Notes: generated by a model from the letters alone, not told the origin. DNA of 64,000 bases from Manduca sexta (GCF_014839805.1 NC_051123.1:10026727-10090726); one strand, 5' to 3'; positions 1-11,212 are shown, counted from the stretch's first letter. Numbers and translations are program-made.

Positions 1-570
1 ATGTAAACTAAGTTTTATCTTTTAGATCTTCACAACATCGCCACCTATCAGGTTCAAAATATGATATTCTTCAAACTGGAACTAACTAAACTCTCACAAA
101 AATTCCACTGAAATTGGTAAAGTTATTTCGTAAATTAGGGTATACGAAAAATTATTTTCATATAAATGTATCACCCAATAGCCAACTATTCCCATTAATT
201 TATCAAATTTATTCTTTGATACAAACTGTGTCCTGATAATTAGGGACACAACAAGAAAGGAATTATTCAATCCGTTCGAGCAGTTCTCAAGTGATGTTCT
301 TACATACATGTGACAATTGATTTTAATTTATATAGATGTTTCGTGATGAGGAATTGAACTCAATGGCTCATTTCACAGCAACCATCCGATGAGTTACGGA
401 AGCTGTCAAATTGAAATCATGGCCCAAGCATTCTAGTCAGTGTGAATCTGGTTAATGACAATTAATGAATCTCTCACGCATGAGCGCCGCCAAGATTATT
501 TTTAGGGAGGTGCATCTGCATCTACACACTATAGTGGGTACTACATAACATCATTAATTTCGATCATCAT
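1..570. other. Unassigned AT-rich sequence
   Basis: No coding region, RNA gene or repeat shared with the rest of the window was seen. A 71-codon minus-strand ORF (94-309) has no recognisable motif and is treated as chance. Confidence 0.5.
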
Positions 571-571
571 T

Positions 572-690
572 AATTGTCGATCGTTCCCACTGTCATTCAG
601 TTATTTTTATTGTAATTTGTTCCGGACAGGGGGGTGGACGTGCACCTTGCACCCCCCTCCCGGCGCCCCTGGTCATAGGGCAAGGACTGT
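572..690 (+). repeat. Repeat family D, copy 1
   Basis: The stretch CCCATTGTCATTCAG-like then ATTTTTATTGTAATTTGTTCCGG and a C-rich CCCTCCCGGCGCCC tail recurs inverted at 29995-30080. This copy carries about 25 extra bases forming a G-run/C-run palindrome around 631-655 that the second copy lacks. The class is unknown. Confidence 0.6.
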
Positions 691-742
691 AGTGCATAAT
701 TCAAATTTGGAGTGGTGTTCCTTCTATTTATGAGCAGTCTAT

Positions 743-800
743 GTGAACTCTACTCCACTTGCCAACTTGCCATCAGATGCAGTGCGCTCACTTTGTCGTT
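743..800 (+). mobile_element. Family B, 3' fragment
   Basis: CTACTCCACTT, GCCATCAGATGCAGTG and CACTTTG match the 3' end of the B consensus, with small internal changes. The 5' body and the poly(A) are missing. Confidence 0.55.
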
Positions 801-802
801 GC

Positions 803-1338
803 CCCGTGATAATGACTTGACGCTTATAATCAGGCAAATGGCTTGCTCGTAAATTAATTTCTACAAAAAAACAATATTTACGTTTTAGCGCAATTGTTAG
901 TATAAAGAAAATTTTCTTGTATCACGTAACGAATAACATTCCACACTTCCAAATTACATCTCAGTTTCCACGATTCAGATCGTCGACCCGCCGGGTTCGT
1001 TCATTTATCATTCATTCACCGCTCACTATCAGTCTATACGGTTGGGTGATCACGATTCGTAGAATAACTCAAAAATATGAGACCAGGGAAGGTTGTAATC
1101 AAATTTCACATATAATTAAATTATCTGCAAGATTTGAAATTTTGTGGATGAAATGTTTTTGATAAAATTTCCTGCGTCGGCGACTTTGGATCATGAATAT
1201 TATTATCGATGAGTTAGGCAAACTTTGATGCTAAAACGAGGTGCTTTAATAATATCATTTTTAAAACTTTTATTGTTTTTCTAAGCATTTATTCCACACC
1301 CATTTTTTAGATTATTCTAAAGAAAGGTGAAATAATGA
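803..1338. other. Unassigned sequence
   Basis: An 81-codon plus-strand ORF (917-1162) lies here. It has no signal peptide, repeat or domain that I recognise, and no promoter or splice context. It is probably chance. Confidence 0.4.
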
Positions 1339-1449
1339 TTAACTGGAACACAACATTAGCTACACACTCGTGCTTGGCAACAGAAATAGACATTGCAGTA
1401 GGACCTATCCAGGCGGAATCTCACATATGAGAGACCTACCAGCAGTTAA
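1339..1449 (-). mobile_element. Family A, 5' part only
   Basis: On the minus strand the element begins with CTGGTAGGTCTCTCATATGTG and runs through the GCAATGTCTATTTCTG block to CCAGTT. The 3' two-thirds, including the TTACCATCAGG end and poly(A), are absent. This is not the usual 5' truncation of a retroposon. Confidence 0.75.
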
Positions 1450-2011
1450 AATGCTTACAAGGTAGCTAGTAAATAAACAGAGTCTACATTTAGATTATGA
1501 ACCTCTTTATCTTATAAATTCCCAGTAATAAAACATATTACACAAAGAAATCATATTCGAGAACCACATAAACCCTTTTATATGATTAAAAGACCGCATT
1601 ATACGTATCAAAAGAATGCTCTCTAAGCTCCCAATGCCATTTAGTAAAAGCTTTCGCTTTACTCGTACATCACGAGCTTTTGTTTGTCAACGAGCTTTTC
1701 CGATTTAAGATAATGTACCATTTTGAAGATAAGCTTAATATGTGATATTAAAATTAAGATTTTGATTCTCTTTGGTCTAAAGTAGGGATGACGAACCTTT
1801 TTGGATCTCTTGCAGGAGTGGTGCTTGGTCTAGCGCAGGAGTGGTGAACCTTTTTTTTGAATTATTTATTTAACAATGTATAACGTGCAATGGAGCCAGC
1901 CTTGATTTTTCGCGTGCCTCTTTTCTGTCGATCTTTTATAGGCTCCAACAATATTATTATTGGCATACATTCTGAAATGGCTGGCGAGCACAATTACTTT
2001 CTCTGTGTCAT

Positions 2012-2090
2012 TAGTTCGCATAGTCTAGTGGCCTATGGGCTGTGAACTGGTTCTGAGTTTAATTCTCACGTCGGAAAAAAAATTAACACG
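2012..2090 (+). mobile_element. Possible tRNA-derived SINE head
   Basis: TAGTCTAGTGG (2021-2031) resembles a pol III box A, and GAGTTTAATTC (2054-2064) resembles box B. A short A-run follows. A similar arrangement occurs at 35805-35885. The body is not identifiable, so this is a weak call. Confidence 0.35.
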
Positions 2091-2210
2091 ATTTGCTCGT
2101 GATTATACTGACCTTAATCGTCAGGTTGTATTGAATCAAATCATTTTTGCAACTAGCTTGAATTTGTTTTGTATTGAACCTATACTGAAGGGATAAAAAA
2201 TTAATATAAA

Positions 2211-2386
2211 ACGCCATTCTGAGACATGAGATGTTAAGTCTTATTAAGTCCAGTAATTCCACTGGCTACAATGTTCTTCAAACCGGAGCACAATTGTGAC
2301 TACACACTGCTGTTTGGCGACAGAGATAGACATTGCGGCGGTATCTACCCAGGCGGACTCTCACATATGAGAGACCTACCACCAGC
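2211..2386 (-). mobile_element. Family A, 5' half
   Basis: The copy runs from the CTGGTGGTAGG start (minus strand, at 2386) to the GAGACATGAGATG block and stops there. It lacks the poly(A)-proximal half, and its break lies close to that of the copy at 55318-55482. Confidence 0.8.
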
Positions 2387-2423
2387 ATACTATACTAATT
2401 TGTCCTTATCCTACAATGAAATC

Positions 2424-2452
2424 AATCAAATAGAGTGACTCTCTATTTGATT
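2424..2452. repeat. Perfect 12-bp stem, 5-nt loop
   Basis: AATCAAATAGAG (2424-2435) and CTCTATTTGATT (2441-2452) are exact reverse complements around TGACT. The hairpin overlaps the first bases of the following 40-bp tandem array. Confidence 0.8.
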
Positions 2453-2616
2453 AATTTTGTTGCGGGATTGTTATGGAGTAGTTAGAAATATTAATTTTGT
2501 TGCGGGATTGTTATGGAGTAGTTGGAAATATTAATTTTGTTGCGGGATTGTTATGGAGTAGTTGGAAATATTAATTTTGTTGCGGGATTGTTATGGAGTA
2601 GTTGGAAATATTAATT
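2450..2616. repeat. Tandem array, 40-bp unit x 4.2
   Basis: Four consecutive 40-bp units start at 2450, 2490, 2530 and 2570, and a 7-bp partial unit follows. The unit contains TTGCGGGATTGTTATGGAG. Units 2-4 look identical; unit 1 differs by one base (GTTAGAAAT for GTTGGAAAT). The near-identity implies a recent expansion. No coding sense is apparent. Confidence 0.95.
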
Positions 2617-2866
2617 GTCCACTTCCCGCCGTAACAAAGGGGGATACAAAATGAGAACTAAGGAGGAATTTTAACCTCAAGTATAGGGAAGGTTACTAGA
2701 AAAGCCAGTTATAAAGCACTACAGATAAAAAATAAACGAAAGGATCCTATCATATGAACTGTTAGATTTGATTCCAATAATAGACGTGGCAAAAACTCTG
2801 GAAAGCATGGAATATACATCTAGTCTATAAGGTTCATGTAGTATACCTATATAACACCGGATATTA

Positions 2867-3192
2867 TGTAATAATATAACATCAGCACTGTATTATATAC
2901 TGTCCCACTATTGGACACGGGCCTCCTCTACTACTGAGAGGGAACAGGCCTCAGTCCACCACGCTGGCCTAGTGCGGGTTGGTAGAGTTCACACACCCTT
3001 GAAAATTCCTAATAGAGAATTTCTCAGGTATGCAGGTTTCCTCAAGATATTTTCCTTCACCGTTAAAGCAAGTGATAATTCACAAAGAATACACACATAA
3101 TTTTTAAAAAAGTCAGAGGTGTGTGCCCTTGGGATTTGAACCTGCGGACATTCGTCTCGGCAATCCGCACCCAACTAGGCTATCGCCGCTTT
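2867..3192 (-). mobile_element. SINE C, near full length
   Basis: On the minus strand the copy begins at the tRNA-like head with box A TAGCCTAGTTGG and box B GGTTCAAATCC, lacking a few bases after the A box. It continues through the CCGTTAAAG and CACGCTGGCC blocks to an (ATT)n-type tail near 2867-2880. Confidence 0.85.
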
Positions 3193-3495
3193 TTGATGTT
3201 ACCCCGGATGTTATTTGTATACTATTTAACATGATGTTGCGCTCATCGTACAAGAGACTACATTCCCAACGGAACGGTCTAGTGGGCAAACTCTTTAAAG
3301 CCAAATTCCAGACGGACGGACATGAGAGGAAGCTAATCTTGAAAAGAATATTACATTTCTTTGTAATCGCCTTAATCGTTTTGTAGCGTATGTGGCCGTA
3401 ATTAGATTTTTCCTTGATTCATAGGTTTTTTTTACTATCGGTTTAAAATATACGGGCAAGAATTTTTTCTAGATTTTATTGCAGACCTATGGCAG

Positions 3496-3757
3496 AACTG
3501 TCTCGGTGGCGCAGTTGTTCTGCATGCGCGGTATGGCAGCAAAGGTCCTGAGTTCGAATACCAGGTCGAGCCAAGTGAAATTTGGATTTTTCTGCTCAGT
3601 ATCAGCCCGGAGTTTGGAATATGAGCCCGATATGGCGATAGGCTCGCCCCTATCACATTATGGGACGGAACACACTTGGCAAAAAGTGGGTGCCTTGGTT
3701 GCGCCTCAGCATACCCCTTTGGATAAATGCGTGATGTGTGTGTTTATGGTAGTATAC
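3496..3757 (+). mobile_element. SINE E, full-length copy
   Basis: The tRNA-like head holds GGTGGCGCAGTTG (box A) and GAGTTCGAATA (box B, about 3550-3560). The body follows with CAGCCCGGAGT, CGATAGGCTCGCCCCTATC and GGGACGGAACACACTTGG, then CCCCTTTGGATAAATGCG. A 134-codon ORF (3479-3883) crosses this SINE and is a repeat shadow. Confidence 0.8.
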
Positions 3758-3980
3758 GAGCAAAACAAACAAATGTTTGCAATAATTCGATTCAACCTTA
3801 CACAAAGCACTTCAAAATATAACCCTGTTAAATTGAATATCCCATTTTTGAAACACGACCCGCCTTTGAAAGCGACGTCGTAAATCATAATCGTTATCAA
3901 TGGATGAGCGGACGCGGTCGGATTAGGGATTTGGCGCGCGTCCAGTAAACGTATGCAATTTGACACCCGGAAACTGTTCT

Positions 3981-4165
3981 GGGGCATGATTCTCTACGAC
4001 AATGTCGAACTTGTAACACGGCGTGTTTCGTTAACTTCGTGTTAGGACTGTGTAAGAGTATTCTGGATGCTAATTTGACATTTCATGAACACGATGAGGT
4101 GTGACACATCCGCCTTACGGGCATGTTACGAATTGTCAAAATAACGTGCGGCAATCCAGCGCGTC
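3981..4165 (+). mobile_element. Diverged relative of MITE M
   Basis: GTATTCTGGATGCTAATTTGACA and TTGTCAAAATAACGTGCGG align with the two M copies (8452-8630, 16846-17023), but most terminal bases have changed. It is probably an old copy. Confidence 0.5.
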
Positions 4166-5485
4166 TATGCGCGTTTAGACAAATTAATTATTTAGATACA
4201 ACGACTGTATAATTTCTATTGACGATAGTATCCTCTTTACATCGTGAAAACTCAAATATAATATTCTACCTTATCAGAAACAAAAACAAACATAAATCCT
4301 AAATGATCGAATTAATATTCAAACCTATGTTTTTGTATCTTGATAGTCAAATTTGTGTTATGGGCTCAGCGGTGAAAAATAAGCTACTTTACTACTGGCA
4401 ACCCGACTTTTGACAACAATTGAGGTCAATCAAGTTTATTTTTTATTACTTCGATGTAATATTTCTATTAGTAAATAGATAGGCAAACAAATATAAAACA
4501 CTAATGAAGGTATCTTTTTAAACAATGTTTTCTTAATTATGTACATTACAATTAATACTATGTAGTTTCTTTGTGGTGAAAGTTTTGTACCTATAAAGTT
4601 TGATAACAATAAAGATTATTGAAGAAATTTTTACTAGTTATACTAATGTATATGTACTTATTGTTGTTATAAGTAATTGGTAGACGTCTTAATCAAGGGC
4701 TTAGCCAGCTTTAAATTAAATATCAAAATCTTCAAAATGTGAATATCGATCCAGGGAAACAAAGCAAAAATTTCATGTAGGTAATCCCAATCATTTTAAA
4801 CAATTACATACAAAAGTATGTAATCATGTTGAATCTAAAATTGTTTGTACAAACACTTCCTTTTTTATTTTAGGAGACCAAAGGCATCTTACATTGAATA
4901 CTAATGTTAACAAAACTCATAATATCAAATGTAGTAATAAAATTATTTACTTTTACAGGATAGTGAATGTAATGCAAGATATTCCAAATAAATAATAGTA
5001 AAATATACCAGTTTTAACAACACATTATCTTTGTTTTATTTTTTATTTGTTGTTCAGTCTTAGATAACATAAATAAAATTTCTATATATGAGTTTGAATG
5101 TTTGTTAATTAATCAGTTTCACCTTAATAACTAAATGAATGTGTATGAAATATGGTACTCTGACAGTGAGCTGTGGATTGAATAGAGTACTTTTTATTCC
5201 AAAAAGATTAATGCCGGTTGAGCGGCTAATAGAAGTTACTAGGTAATATAGCTATAAATTTTTAAAAATAACGTTTAATAGGCAATATACACTTATTTTA
5301 ATTATTGGTGGTAAGTCTGTTATATGTGAATGTCTGTCTTGATAGTTATAAGATGTCTACGGCAATGTCTGTTTCTATAGCCAAGTTAAACTGTGTCCAT
5401 GCACTGATGTGTACCAGTTTAGAGGAAATTGTAACTAGCGTAATTACTTTATAAGACCTAAAATCTTTGTCTCATTCTGAAAACC
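4166..5485. other. Unassigned, very AT-rich
   Basis: This 1.3-kb stretch has no ORF of 60 codons and no repeat I can match elsewhere in the window. Several AATAAA strings occur, as expected by chance at this composition. Confidence 0.5.
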
Positions 5486-5615
5486 TACTGTGGAACGTCA
5501 CATAGTGCTTTGCAATTCAAAGTTCCGGATGGCATTGTAACTGTTTATGGGCGGTCGTATCGCTTATCATCAGATAAACGGCATCCTCGTCACATTATTT
5601 AACTAAATAAAAAAT
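5486..5615 (+). mobile_element. Family A, 3' fragment (plus strand)
   Basis: TGCAATTCAA, ACTGTTTATGGGCGGTCG, ATCGCTTATCATCAG and an AAATAAAAAA tail match the A 3' end. It is 5'-truncated. It is the only one of ten A copies oriented to the plus strand. Confidence 0.75.
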
Positions 5616-6443
5616 TGAGTTAATGCCTTAACGATTTTGCAACAAATTTTATGATGGAAGGTCCGTAGAATTCCTCTTAATATATGTTGTTAGCGCCAAT
5701 TTAGCACAAACTGCATTAGCACAACAGCATTTACTATTACTCATATAACAGCATTCGTGTAAAATCTTCAGTAGCATTAAATATATCAATTCAATTCAAT
5801 TTTTAAAATGTGGCTTTAGTAAACAAATCAAGTAAATAAGTCTATGACATTGACATTTGACAATCATTTTGAAGTTATATTTTTTCGTTTGAAAACAATC
5901 ACAGTCTACAGAAATTTCTTTAAATTATTTTTATATTCCTTTCATGTTTCTTACATTTAAGTATATACAAAAATGGGATTAAATAAAGTTTGGCAGTGAT
6001 TTATTCGAGTTACATCATTTAATATCACGAATACAAACAAAAAAGCCTTTTCAAAAACCGATACTTGCCGATTCGAGGGGATGAAAGATTTCTGAACGCA
6101 TTAACACATCGTAATATAAAAAATATTAAGCATAGACAACCTATCGTACGGCATACACAATACCTATTTTTCAATTACACATCGTGGCGCGTGTATGAAA
6201 CGCGTTTGTGTTTAGAGCTTGTTTTGACAACACGCGTTTACGGTGTGTTATCGCGAGTAGCATAGGGAATCAACCTACTGTATGTGAATTCTTTGATATA
6301 TAATGTTCTAACATAGTCGTATGTTCATTGAAGAACAGCGCAGATGTTTATTTAGAAATCTACAATGTTTATATAATTAAACTTGACTCATAAATGATTT
6401 GTTAATTTGGTTTTTAAACAAAATAATATGATTTAACGTCCAG
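5616..6443. other. Unassigned sequence
   Basis: TGACATTGACATTTGACA occurs near 5844. A 66-codon ORF (6065-6265) lies in a region rich in ACGCGTTT-type words and shows no domain. Confidence 0.4.
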
Positions 6444-6745
6444 GATTTTTTTTGTTTTGAATGACGAGAAGTTTGCCTTTTGTCTGATGTAAGTGATACG
6501 ACTGCCCGTAAACAGTAGAAACACCATACACTTTGAATTACAAAGTATTGTTTGGTAATCCACTGCGGTCGCCATCCTGAAACATGAGATATTGAATTTT
6601 ATTATGTCCAGAAGTTGCACTGGTTACAACGTTGTTCAAACCGGAACATAACAGTGACTACACACTGCTGCTTGACGACAGAAATAGACATTGCGGTAGT
6701 ACCTATCCAGGAGGATTCTAACATATGAGAGACCTACCATCAGTA
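6444..6745 (-). mobile_element. Family A, full length
   Basis: The minus strand runs from CTGATGGTAGGTCTCTC to the ACATCAGACAAAAGG 3' region and a poly(A) read as T-rich sequence at 6444-6456. The 68-codon minus-strand ORF over it is a repeat shadow. Confidence 0.85.
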
Positions 6746-7420
6746 ATGTTACACAATTAGATGATTGTAATTTAAACATTGATTAAATACATTTATTAAC
6801 CTTTAAGTTATGTTGTGCCAAATTAATAAAACGTAGTTATATTTAGCGTGATAATTAAAGAAACATTCAACAAAAACTAACATAAAAATATTCAACACAA
6901 ACAAGACTGCGAATTATTCCTTTGCCAGATAAAAAAAAAATAAGCATAACTCATCGTCTAATCTACACCTAAAAGCAATAAAGTCTCTTCAATTCCACTA
7001 AAGAGACGAGACACGACCATCCGGTGAGAAATTCTCCGTAAAAAGAAAAATAAAATGGCAAAGGAAATAGGATTAAAACCAAACTCGCTTTCTCGCTTTC
7101 ACGCTGAATGAGAGAATATCGCATCTGGAGGGATTGGTGCTGATATAAGTGTACAATTATATCCATAAAAGAGTAGTCGTGTTGAATAGTAAGCAGTAAT
7201 CTTAGTAATGTACGGAGTATCGTATACAATTTCATAATGACAACTTGCGTGGTTTTGTATTCAGTGACCCAATTTATTATCAGGATTGAACTCAGGCAAA
7301 TATTTTCACTTAGCTTAATTATAGTAAGGAGTTAATAAATAGATTCATAATAAATTACTGCGGTCCAGGGAGATCAATGGAGGGGCGAATAGGGATGGAA
7401 CTGGTGTTATTGGTATACCA

Positions 7421-7605
7421 GCGGCCCACCTCGGTTTCGCACAGGTCATCATTCATGAATACAAATTATACACATAAACCTTCCCTGTGAATCACTGCGT
7501 CCATTGGTGAAAATCTATTTTCTAGTTTTTGAGTTCATCGCGCTTGAACTGACAGACAGATGTGTGGTGGGACTTTGTTTTAATATGTAAGGATTATACA
7601 AATAG
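7421..7605 (-). mobile_element. Repeat H, diverged copy
   Basis: GCGGCCCACCTCGGTTTCGCACAGG corresponds to the CCGTGCGAAGCCGGGGCGGG end of repeat H. TGAATCACT, TTGGTGAAAA, GACAGACAGA and GGGACTTTGTTTTA follow in the expected reverse order. Confidence 0.65.
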
Positions 7606-7707
7606 GTCTATCGATTTTTTATTTAAATATTGAATATCTAACACTTATATATGATTTTGATGAGAGTACAGTAAATAACCTTTGGGCTGAGCAAAGTTAT
7701 ATCAGAT

Positions 7708-7850
7708 TTTTTGATCAGCCCAGCGTCTGGAATTTTTACCCGATTAGCCGATAGGCTCCCTATCATGCCGTGGGACGAAACACACTTGGCGTAAAGTGGG
7801 TGTCCTTGTTACACCTCGGCCCACACCTTTAGGGATAAAGTGTTTTTATT
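7708..7850 (+). mobile_element. SINE E, 3' part
   Basis: AGCGTCTGGAATTT, CGATAGGCTCCCTATC, GGGACGAAACACACTTGGCG and TTTAGGGATAAA match the E body. The tRNA-like head is missing (5' truncation). Confidence 0.75.
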
Positions 7851-7944
7851 TTTCTAATTTGTGTGTTAAATTAATATAATTAAGCCATTATTGCGCCTTT
7901 TCAAATATACAGTACCTACCTAATAATAAATATCTTTACATATT

Positions 7945-8121
7945 ATAAAACAAAGTCTCCCGCCGCGCCTGTCTGTCTGAACGAGATAAATTCAAAAACT
8001 AAAAAACATATTTCGATGGAATTTAACATGGAGATAGTTTGAGACCCTTAGAAGAGCATAGACTATTCTCTATCCTGAACAAAGCTGTTTACACAGGAGA
8101 AGCCGCAAGCAAAAGCTAGTA
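7945..8121 (+). mobile_element. Repeat G copy
   Basis: AAAGTCTCCCGCCGCGCCTGTCTGTCTG opens the copy. AGTTTGAGACCCTTAGAAG follows, and it ends in GCCGCAAGCAAAAGCTAGTA. I recognise this layout as a very common lepidopteran interspersed repeat, but I do not know its class. Confidence 0.7.
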
Positions 8122-8384
8122 ATGCATATAAGCAGTATTATTATAACAATTTATAGTAGGTACTCGTAAGTACAAAATATAATAACTCTTAACATAAAAC
8201 AGTATAACGGAAACAATTACGTCTAAACGAATTACATTTAATATCCCTTTGTATAGGTATTAAAATGAGAATAACGATTCGCGATGGCAATAGACGTTAA
8301 AATTATATAATTTTCTATTTACTTATGGCCGTACAGTCAGTTCCAAAATAAGATGAATATATTCAACATTTCATATCACCTGAT

Positions 8385-8741
8385 GTTAGGAAAATATTTT
8401 TCTGAGGGTATTTGTGACAGGTCGGGGCAGTTGGTCGTTGACAATCGTACTGGGGCCTTATTCTATATGATAGTGTAAACGCGTAACGCGGCCGTGTCAT
8501 GTTATCTCCGAGAAATGTGCGTGGAATGGTATTCTGTAAGTCAAATTTCTATAGTACAAAACATGACTCGTTGTGCTACGTGCTTGTTACGCACTGTTAA
8601 AATAACGTGCGGGATAGAGAATAAGGCCCCTGGTCGGTTGGATGGTGAAATATTTGTAAGGGTTTCTGTAGTCAGTGATATTACGATTTATTTTAATCAA
8701 AGTCATTTCAGTATTCTAACACTATCTTTATGCATGTTTCT
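8385..8741 (+). mobile_element. Repeat N interrupted by MITE M
   Basis: GAGGGTATTTGTGACA and GGTCGGGGCAGTTG match the N copies at 9860-10095 and 41545-41755. The match breaks at 8451 and resumes at 8631 with TGGTCGGTTGG and TTTCTGTAGTCAGTGATAT. The 115-codon ORF across it (8494-8841) is an artefact of this nesting. Confidence 0.8.
8452..8630 (+). mobile_element. MITE M, copy 1
   Basis: The ends are inverted: GGGGCCTTATTCT and AGAATAAGGCCCC. The interior is rich in ACGCG and TAACGTGCGGG words. The second copy at 16846-17023 differs at only a few positions. No coding capacity is present. Confidence 0.85.
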
Positions 8742-9290
8742 AATTGAATATGCAATTCTGAAAAGGGAAAATGTTCGAAAATGTAAAATGTTCTGGAAAT
8801 GGAATTTTCTAAAGAGTAAAAAAAAATTTTTTTCAAATTAAAATTTGGGTTCCATTATCAATAAAAAATACATAAGTTTTGTTGTTATTTGTTATAATAT
8901 ACATTTTTCGATATTGATCTAGATATTATATATATGAGATATGCCCTTTTCACAATTGCATAGTCAATTGTTTTCTCAATTTGTTTGACAGAGTGAAAAT
9001 GACAATCATGTAACATCATATGACTCATATGTTGTTTTCCTACCATCTGTAGCACTAGTAACCTGTAAAATAAAAATTAATAATACTTTATCTATCACGT
9101 AGGCGAAGCAAGTTGCATATTATATGTCTAAACGATTCATCAAAATGATTATTATTATTACGTATTTAACTTTTTATAAATACATTTCAGCTATACATTA
9201 AAATAATAGGAATAGAATATATAAATAAAGGAAGTAAGCGAAAAATTTCACCTCAGACTGGTAGGTAGAAATTTGAAAATTATAAAGGCT
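8742..9290. other. Unassigned AT-rich sequence
   Basis: No ORF, hairpin of note or repeat match was found between the N element and MITE L. Confidence 0.5.
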
Positions 9291-9292
9291 TA

Positions 9293-9525
9293 CCCCCTTA
9301 TTCATAGACGGTTTTTAACTAAGGACGGAGTAAAGCTGTGATAACAAGTCTGTTTCTCAGTGCTGACGGCATGGCAGCCTTCGCAGTGCGTAGACATAGG
9401 GCCGTTGTGATTGACTAATATTGAGATACAACAAGGCAAGGGCTGCCATGCGGTCAGCACTGAGAAACAGACTTGTTATCACAGCTTTACTCCGTCCTAA
9501 GACAAATAATGGCTATGAATAAGGG
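9293..9525. mobile_element. Foldback MITE L, copy 1
   Basis: The ends CCCCCTTATTCATA and TATGAATAAGGG are inverted, and about 60 bp inside (CTAAGGACGGAGTAAAGCTG to GCATGGCAGCC) pairs almost perfectly with 9439-9498. The centre includes AGGGCCGTTGTGATTG. A single strand would fold into a long hairpin. TA lies just outside the left end. Confidence 0.9.
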
Positions 9526-9529
9526 AATT

Positions 9530-9602
9530 AGTCTACCACGCTGGCGTAATGCTTTGGAAGACTTCGTATACCTTTGAAACTGTTATAAAGTTCTCAGATT
9601 CA
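9530..9602 (-). mobile_element. SINE C, diverged fragment
   Basis: TCTACCACGCTGGCGTAATGC, then GGAAGACTTC, ACACCTTTGAAA-like and AAAGTTCTCAGAT, correspond to the middle of C. MITE L abuts it directly. Confidence 0.55.
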
Positions 9603-9859
9603 GATTTAAAGTAACTTATTACACATTATAACTCGATAGAAAATCCTTAAAATATTTCGAAATCCTCTACTAAGGATTTGAAATATGTCTGCCTTAGTAG
9701 GGTTTTGTGGGAAACCTCAAAGGGTCGCGCTCACGAATAATGTATAAGGGAGTATCGTCAGAGATTTCCCTAAAATGATCTCTTGAAGGACGTGATTTAC
9801 AAAACGAGTGTGTTCCGACCCTTAAGTTTAAGGGTCATATTTATATATGATGATATGTA

Positions 9860-10095
9860 TTTTTTGGATAAAAATATTTATGTGAGGGTATTTGGGACAT
9901 ATTTTGCTTTAAAACATTGAGTTTTGACAGACCGGGGCGATTTGTAGTTGGCAGTTGGCAGCGGGCAGTTGATCATTGACAGACGGTTAGGTCGGTTGGT
10001 TTGTGTAATATTTGTGAAAGTATATCTGTAGTCGTGATATTTCTTTTTATTTTAATAAATGCGCTTTAGTTTCTAACAGTATATTTAATATCTTG
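9860..10095 (+). mobile_element. Repeat N, uninterrupted copy
   Basis: GTGAGGGTATTTGGGACA, GACAGACCGGGGCGATTTG, GTCGGTTGGTTTGTG and TCTGTAGTCGTGATA align with the other two N copies. A local GGCAGTTGGCAG duplication lies near 9952. This copy shows the empty site for MITE M. Confidence 0.75.
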
Positions 10096-11212
10096 TAAAT
10101 ATATTGTTATTTTGTTTTAATTTTTGTTATAAAGATATAAAGCCCATGCTATGTAAAGCCTAACTGAAAGGTACTATGGACTAGCAGGAATATATGATAC
10201 AAAAGTGGAGAAAGCGAAGCGTACCAGAATAGGGCAAAGTAGTTATACATGGTACCTGCCTACCTCTATGGGATAGATCCGTAATATTATGTATTGTACG
10301 TCACCCACAAAATTAGGTGAACAAAGTCCTTTTCAACAACCAATATTATTCACTAAATAATCTTTAAAGGGTTCGCTTTATTTTAAATAAATAAAAAAAA
10401 TATTTCGATTAAAGTTAATGTATAGCAGCGCTTTCAACTTTTAATTTGTTCAAGTACTTTTTTGGCTCCCTACAAGTAAGATTCATATATCCGAAAAAGC
10501 ATTTAATAAACTGAGAATCGTCAATACAGCATCATTTAAAAAATATAAGTTTGTTTTGTAAGGTTTCATATTTTTGGAATGACATTTTTATAAAAATTAT
10601 TTCAAAAAGGGGTAGTTGGATAAAAAGAAGGGTATATTTTATACTGGGTGCATTCGGCAGATGGGTCATTCGGCGTAAGACTGCGGACAAGTTATGTACC
10701 AGAAATATAAAGTGTACCTAAGTTGGTTATAGTTCGAGTTTATACATATGTAACTAGTGACTAGTGATTTGTAATTGTGAAGTGATAAAAAGGAAAAGAA
10801 AGTGAATAATAAATACAAGATATTCGAGCCTGAAGTTTAATTGGAGAGATCCCTACAGTTTTAGGTTCAAATGTTTATAAAAGAAGTGTCATTTACCCTT
10901 TCTTCATGCTCCAAATTTGTTACCATATCGAAGTTCTTCTGTATCGCGACCCTAAAACAATCTCAACTAGGTCATTGTTTAGGTTCCTGCCACAATGAAT
11001 TTTGTTGTTCACGTTTTGGTGCTTTGTCAGGCTCTTCGCGAGTTCCTGTTATGTTAATAACAGTTTGTAGATATAATAAAAAAGGTATGTGAAAGAATTC
11101 GATGTAGATTCAAAAAGGATAAAAATATGAAATGAGAGCCTTCCGCTTTTTTTGGAAATTGCTTTATTACAACGCACATAAAACTAAATAGTTCACTATA
11201 GTAATTTTGAAA
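10096..11212. other. Unassigned; 73-codon cysteine-rich ORF
   Basis: A plus-strand ORF at 10871-11092 has seven cysteines, including CHNEFCC, but no signal peptide and no family that I recognise. It ends beside a GTATGTG that could be a splice donor. I do not call it a gene. Confidence 0.3.

Noticed and set aside
3479..3883. Longest plus-strand ORF, 134 codons, as a gene
   Set aside because: It crosses tRNA-headed SINE E (3496-3757), has no domain or splice context, and its reading frame is explained by the repeat.
8494..8841. 115-codon ORF
   Set aside because: It lies over MITE M and the resumed N repeat, and a recent insertion created it.
10871..11092. Cysteine-rich 73-codon ORF as a secreted peptide
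   Set aside because: Seven cysteines are present, but there is no signal peptide, no recognisable cysteine pattern and no upstream promoter. Kept only as a note.
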